64,000 bases of DNA. Origin: CADEED01 sp041395625. GTDB taxonomy: Bacteria; Pseudomonadota; Gammaproteobacteria; Steroidobacterales; Steroidobacteraceae. The notes beneath the pieces are model-generated. The model searched no databases, had not been told where the DNA came from, and worked only from the letters and a program-made list of their open reading frames with translations. Of the stretch, positions 61,238-64,000 are shown piece after piece. A program made the translations under genes and the position numbers. How positions within the stretch are numbered: the stretch's first letter is position 1; each line of letters starts with the position of its first letter. The DNA lies in NCBI GenBank assembly GCA_041395625.1, contig JAWLAE010000002.1:496001-560000 (forward strand), written 5' to 3'.

Positions 61238-62059
61238 TCAGGCGTGCACGCGCCGTTCGACGCCAGTTTTCGCCAAAATTCGACTTGCTATTTCTTCGAT
61301 GGAGCACTCAGTCGTATCGAGCGTTGGAATCGCATACTTGTCGAACAGTGCCTGGGCGCTGCGCAGCTCGTATTGCACTTGCTTCAGTGAAGAATAGTTG
61401 CTGTCTGGCCGTCGTTCGTGACGGATCTGCTGCAATCGATCGGACCGTATCGTCAAACCGAAGATCTTGCGGCGATGTTGGTTGAGTGCGTCGGGCAGAC
61501 GACCAGACTCGAGATCATCCTCGGTCAGCGGATAATTCGCGGCAAAAATCCCGTAGTGCATGGCCATGTAGAGGCAGGTGGGTGTCTTGCCGACGCGCGA
61601 CACGCCGACCAGTATGAGATCAGCGTTGCCGTAATCGCGATCCGAGCCGTCATCGTTGCTCAGCGCGAAGTTCGTGGCACTGATCCGGGCGGTGTAGGAC
61701 GCCAGATCGGTGATGCCATGGGCACGGCCGGTCCGATGGGTGGAGCGCACACCGAACTCCTGCTCCAGCGGACCGACGAAGGCGTCGAAGAAGTCAAGCA
61801 CCAGCGCCTCCGATCTGGCAATGATGGCCCGTAGATCATCCTGCACCAGCGTGCTGAAGACGACCGGCCTCACACCTTCGTCACGCCCTGCCCTATTGAT
61901 GCGCGCTACGGCTTCTTCCGCCTTGTCAGGAGCGGACACAAATGGCACAGTTTCGGCCCGAATCTGCAGGCCCTCGAACTGCGTCAGCAGCGTATGGCCC
62001 ATGGTTTCGGCCGTCACACCGGTTTGATCGGATACGAAAAATACAGTTCGTCTGCCCAC
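61238..62059 (-). CDS. ppsR: PEP synthase regulatory protein PpsR (bifunctional kinase/pyrophosphorylase, DUF299)
   Basis: 273 residues from the GTG at 62059 (AAGGCGG upstream), the usual length. It controls PEP synthase by ADP-dependent phosphorylation and phosphate-dependent dephosphorylation. Visible: VFFVSDQTGVTAETMGHTLL at the start, P-loop GVSRVGKTPTCLYMAMHYGIFAANYPLTEDDL, and KIFGLTIRSDRLQQIRHERRP. It diverges from its target ppsA across 120 bases. The frame continues antisense into ppsA, which is a shadow. Confidence 0.95.
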   Translation of the reverse strand: MGRRTVFFVSDQTGVTAETMGHTLLTQFEGLQIRAETVPFVSAPDKAEEAVARINRAGRDEGVRPVVFSTLVQDDLRAIIARSEALVLDFFDAFVGPLEQEFGVRSTHRTGRAHGITDLASYTARISATNFALSNDDGSDRDYGNADLILVGVSRVGKTPTCLYMAMHYGIFAANYPLTEDDLESGRLPDALNQHRRKIFGLTIRSDRLQQIRHERRPDSNYSSLKQVQYELRSAQALFDKYAIPTLDTTECSIEEIASRILAKTGVERRVHA

Positions 62060-62179
62060 TACTGCCGCCTTTGTTGCTTGTTGATCAGCTCGCCGAGCTG
62101 CCGTCAGTGTTTCAAAGCGCCACTCGCCCGGCAAGAGCCAGCGGATTTTGACCAGATGATGCGTTGACAAGGAGTCGAT

Positions 62180-64000
62180 TTGAACACTTACGTGCTGCCT
62201 CTCGAGAGCGTCACAATGCGCGATGTCGAGGTCGTCGGCGGCAAGAATGCGTCGATCGGCGAAATGATCGGGCAGCTCACCCGACTCGGCGTACAGGTGC
62301 CTGGGGGGTTTGCGACCACCGCCGCAGCCTATCGGGACTTCCTGCAACAGCAGGGTCTCGACGAGCGGATCAAGAAAGTGCTGTCCGACCTCGATGTCGA
62401 CGATGTCACCAAGCTCGCCGCCACCGGCGCGCAGATACGTCAGTGGATCTTGCAGACGCCGTTTCCGCCCGAACTCGAGCGCGCCGTCATCGAATCGTTC
62501 GATCGCATGTGCGACGGCCGCGATATCGCCGTTGCCGTGCGCTCGTCGGCTACGGCCGAAGATTTGCCGGAAGCCTCGTTCGCGGGCCAACAGGAAACCT
62601 TCCTCAACGTCAAAGGCAAAGACAACGTCCTGAAGGCGATGCACGATGTTTTCGCCTCGCTCTTCAATGATCGCGCCATCGCCTACCGGGTGCATCAGAA
62701 CTTCGATCACAACGCGGTGGCCTTGTCGGCCGGCGTGCAGCACATGGTGCGCTCGGACATTGGCGCGAGTGGCGTGATGTTCACACTCGACACGGATTCG
62801 GGTTTTCGCGAGGTCGTGTTCGTCACGGCATCTTACGGCCTCGGTGAAACCGTCGTGCAGGGCGCCGTGAACCCGGATGAGTTCTATGTCTATAAGGCCG
62901 GGCTACGCGCCGGCAAGTCATGCGTGGTGCGACGCAATCTCGGCACCAAAGCGATCAAGATGGTGCACGCCGAAGCTGGTAGCACCGAGCGCGTGCGCAC
63001 GGTGGACGTCGCGCCGGCCGATCGCGCACGCTTCTGCATCGATGACAAGGATCTGCTGGCACTTGCGCGCCAGGCGCTGATCATCGAAGAGCACTACAAG
63101 CAACCCATGGATATCGAATGGGGCAAGGACGGCACGACGGGCGAGATCTACATCCTGCAGGCACGGCCCGAGACGGTACAAAGCCGCGTCGGGCGCACGA
63201 TTCAGCGCTATACGCTGAAGAAGCGCTCCACGATCCTGACGACGGGCCGCAGCATCGGCCAGCGCATTGGTGCGGGCCCGGCGCGCGTCATCAAGGACAT
63301 CGAACAGATGGCGCGCGTGCAGAGCGGTGACGTACTCGTTGCCGACATGACCGACCCCGACTGGGAGCCTGTCATGAAGCGTGCCGCGGCGATCGTCACC
63401 AATCGCGGCGGACGCACCTGCCACGCTGCGATCATTGCGCGGGAACTAGGCATTCCAGCGGTGGTCGGCTGCGGCGATGCCACGACCGCCATCAAGGAAG
63501 GCCAGGAAGTCACTGTGTCCTGCGCCGAGGGCGACACTGGCTATGTCTATCAGGGCGCGCTCGAGTTCGAGCAGAAGCAGATCGAGCTCGACTCGCTGCC
63601 ACCGATTCCGGTGAAGATCATGATGAACGTCGGCAATCCCGACCGCGCCTTCGATTTCGCCGGCATACCGCACAGCGGCGTCGGACTCGCGCGGCTCGAG
63701 TTCATCATCAATCGCATGATCGGCGTGCACCCGCGCGCCTTGCTCGAGTTCGACCGGATCGACGCGGACACGAAAGAACAGATCCGTGTGCAGATGGCTG
63801 GCTACTCCGATCCAGTCGGCTTCTATGTCGACAAGCTGGCCGAAGGCATCTCGCAGATCGCCGTCGCGTTCGCACCGCAGCCGGTGATCGTACGCCTGTC
63901 TGACTTCAAATCCAACGAGTATGCCAATTTGATCGGCGGGCGCCTGTACGAGCCTTCCGAAGAGAATCCGATGCTCGGCTTTCGCGGTGCAGCGCGTTAC
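62180..64000 (+). CDS. ppsA: Phosphoenolpyruvate synthase, N-terminal 607 residues (cut by window edge)
   Basis: Converts pyruvate and ATP to PEP, AMP and phosphate for gluconeogenesis. Starts TTG at 62180 with AAGGAG five bases upstream, giving MNTYVLPLESVTMRDVEVVG. The ATP-grasp domain (VGGKNASIGEMI, AVRSSATAEDLPEASFAGQQETFLNV) precedes the phosphohistidine domain with catalytic His415 in NRGGRTCHAAIIARELGIP; the PEP-binding barrel begins (PVKIMMNVGNPDRAFDFA) and is open at 64000. Divergent from its regulator ppsR. Confidence 0.96.
   Translation, partial: MNTYVLPLESVTMRDVEVVGGKNASIGEMIGQLTRLGVQVPGGFATTAAAYRDFLQQQGLDERIKKVLSDLDVDDVTKLAATGAQIRQWILQTPFPPELERAVIESFDRMCDGRDIAVAVRSSATAEDLPEASFAGQQETFLNVKGKDNVLKAMHDVFASLFNDRAIAYRVHQNFDHNAVALSAGVQHMVRSDIGASGVMFTLDTDSGFREVVFVTASYGLGETVVQGAVNPDEFYVYKAGLRAGKSCVVRRNLGTKAIKMVHAEAGSTERVRTVDVAPADRARFCIDDKDLLALARQALIIEEHYKQPMDIEWGKDGTTGEIYILQARPETVQSRVGRTIQRYTLKKRSTILTTGRSIGQRIGAGPARVIKDIEQMARVQSGDVLVADMTDPDWEPVMKRAAAIVTNRGGRTCHAAIIARELGIPAVVGCGDATTAIKEGQEVTVSCAEGDTGYVYQGALEFEQKQIELDSLPPIPVKIMMNVGNPDRAFDFAGIPHSGVGLARLEFIINRMIGVHPRALLEFDRIDADTKEQIRVQMAGYSDPVGFYVDKLAEGISQIAVAFAPQPVIVRLSDFKSNEYANLIGGRLYEPSEENPMLGFRGAARY

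Noticed and set aside
61238..62743. 501-codon reading of ppsR
   Set aside because: The extra 228 codons run antisense through ppsA; the GTG at 62059 gives the normal PpsR length.
1..64000. tRNA, rRNA, CRISPR arrays and insertion sequences
   Set aside because: The only T-loop-like GGTTCAATTCC is inside tmRNA; no repeat-spacer pattern, transposase or terminal inverted repeats were seen.

Overview
The window looks like chromosomal DNA of a GC-rich gammaproteobacterium. The conserved blocks hrcA-grpE-dnaK, nadK-recN, fur/bamE, ratA-rnfH, smpB-ssrA and ppsR/ppsA all have gammaproteobacterial architecture. The many TonB, MFS, RND and oxidoreductase genes, and the frequent TTG/GTG starts, fit the Nevskiales/Steroidobacteraceae/Xanthomonadales side of the class. 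This placement is inferred from gene content and protein similarity recalled from memory, not from a search.

Layout. 1-7512 is core housekeeping: the heat-shock operon on the minus strand (hrcA, grpE, start of dnaK) with sigma-32-type promoters, then nadK and recN, fur and bamE in opposite directions, ratA-rnfH, smpB and a complete tmRNA. 7513-20166 is accessory metabolism: an alpha/beta hydrolase lacking its catalytic Ser and His, a FAD amine oxidase, an NTF2-like protein, two paralogous membrane proteins, a LysR regulator, a DUF1838 protein, an aldehyde dehydrogenase overlapping a 3-hydroxyacyl-CoA dehydrogenase, an iodotyrosine-deiodinase-like nitroreductase, a flavoprotein and a beta-propeller protein. 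The LysR regulator has a clear inverted repeat at its own promoter, and a matching copy lies upstream of the DUF1838 gene.

20170-31924 holds a SUMF1-fold protein, a lipoprotein, a cysteine-cluster MarR regulator with a matching operator pair, a periplasmic protein, a DnrO-like/heme-domain fusion, a sodium:solute symporter, a lone molybdopterin oxidoreductase subunit, a second SUMF1-fold gene interrupted by an in-frame amber codon, an ATP/ADP-carrier-like transporter and an NmrA-like reductase. 32038-41876 is a TonB-dependent receptor divergent from an eight-gene, tightly spaced operon: methyltransferase, unknown 114-residue protein, GPH-type sugar symporter, cytochrome b561, exported SDR, LacI regulator, MFS exporter and DUF192. 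Two LacI-type palindromes lie between the receptor and the operon, suggesting a substrate uptake regulon.

41905-64000 is mostly core or widespread genes: an AguB-like amidase, a FAD-linked oxidase, a DsbA-family protein, a Gfo/Idh/MocA dehydrogenase, small proteins including one behind a CRP-like site, an M28 peptidase, the Prc protease, an RND efflux operon with one adaptor and two different permeases, a TspO-related protein, a coiled-coil protein, a DUF1249 (YqiB) protein and the divergent ppsR/ppsA pair. The window ends inside ppsA. No insertion sequence, integrase, CRISPR array, tRNA or rRNA gene was seen.
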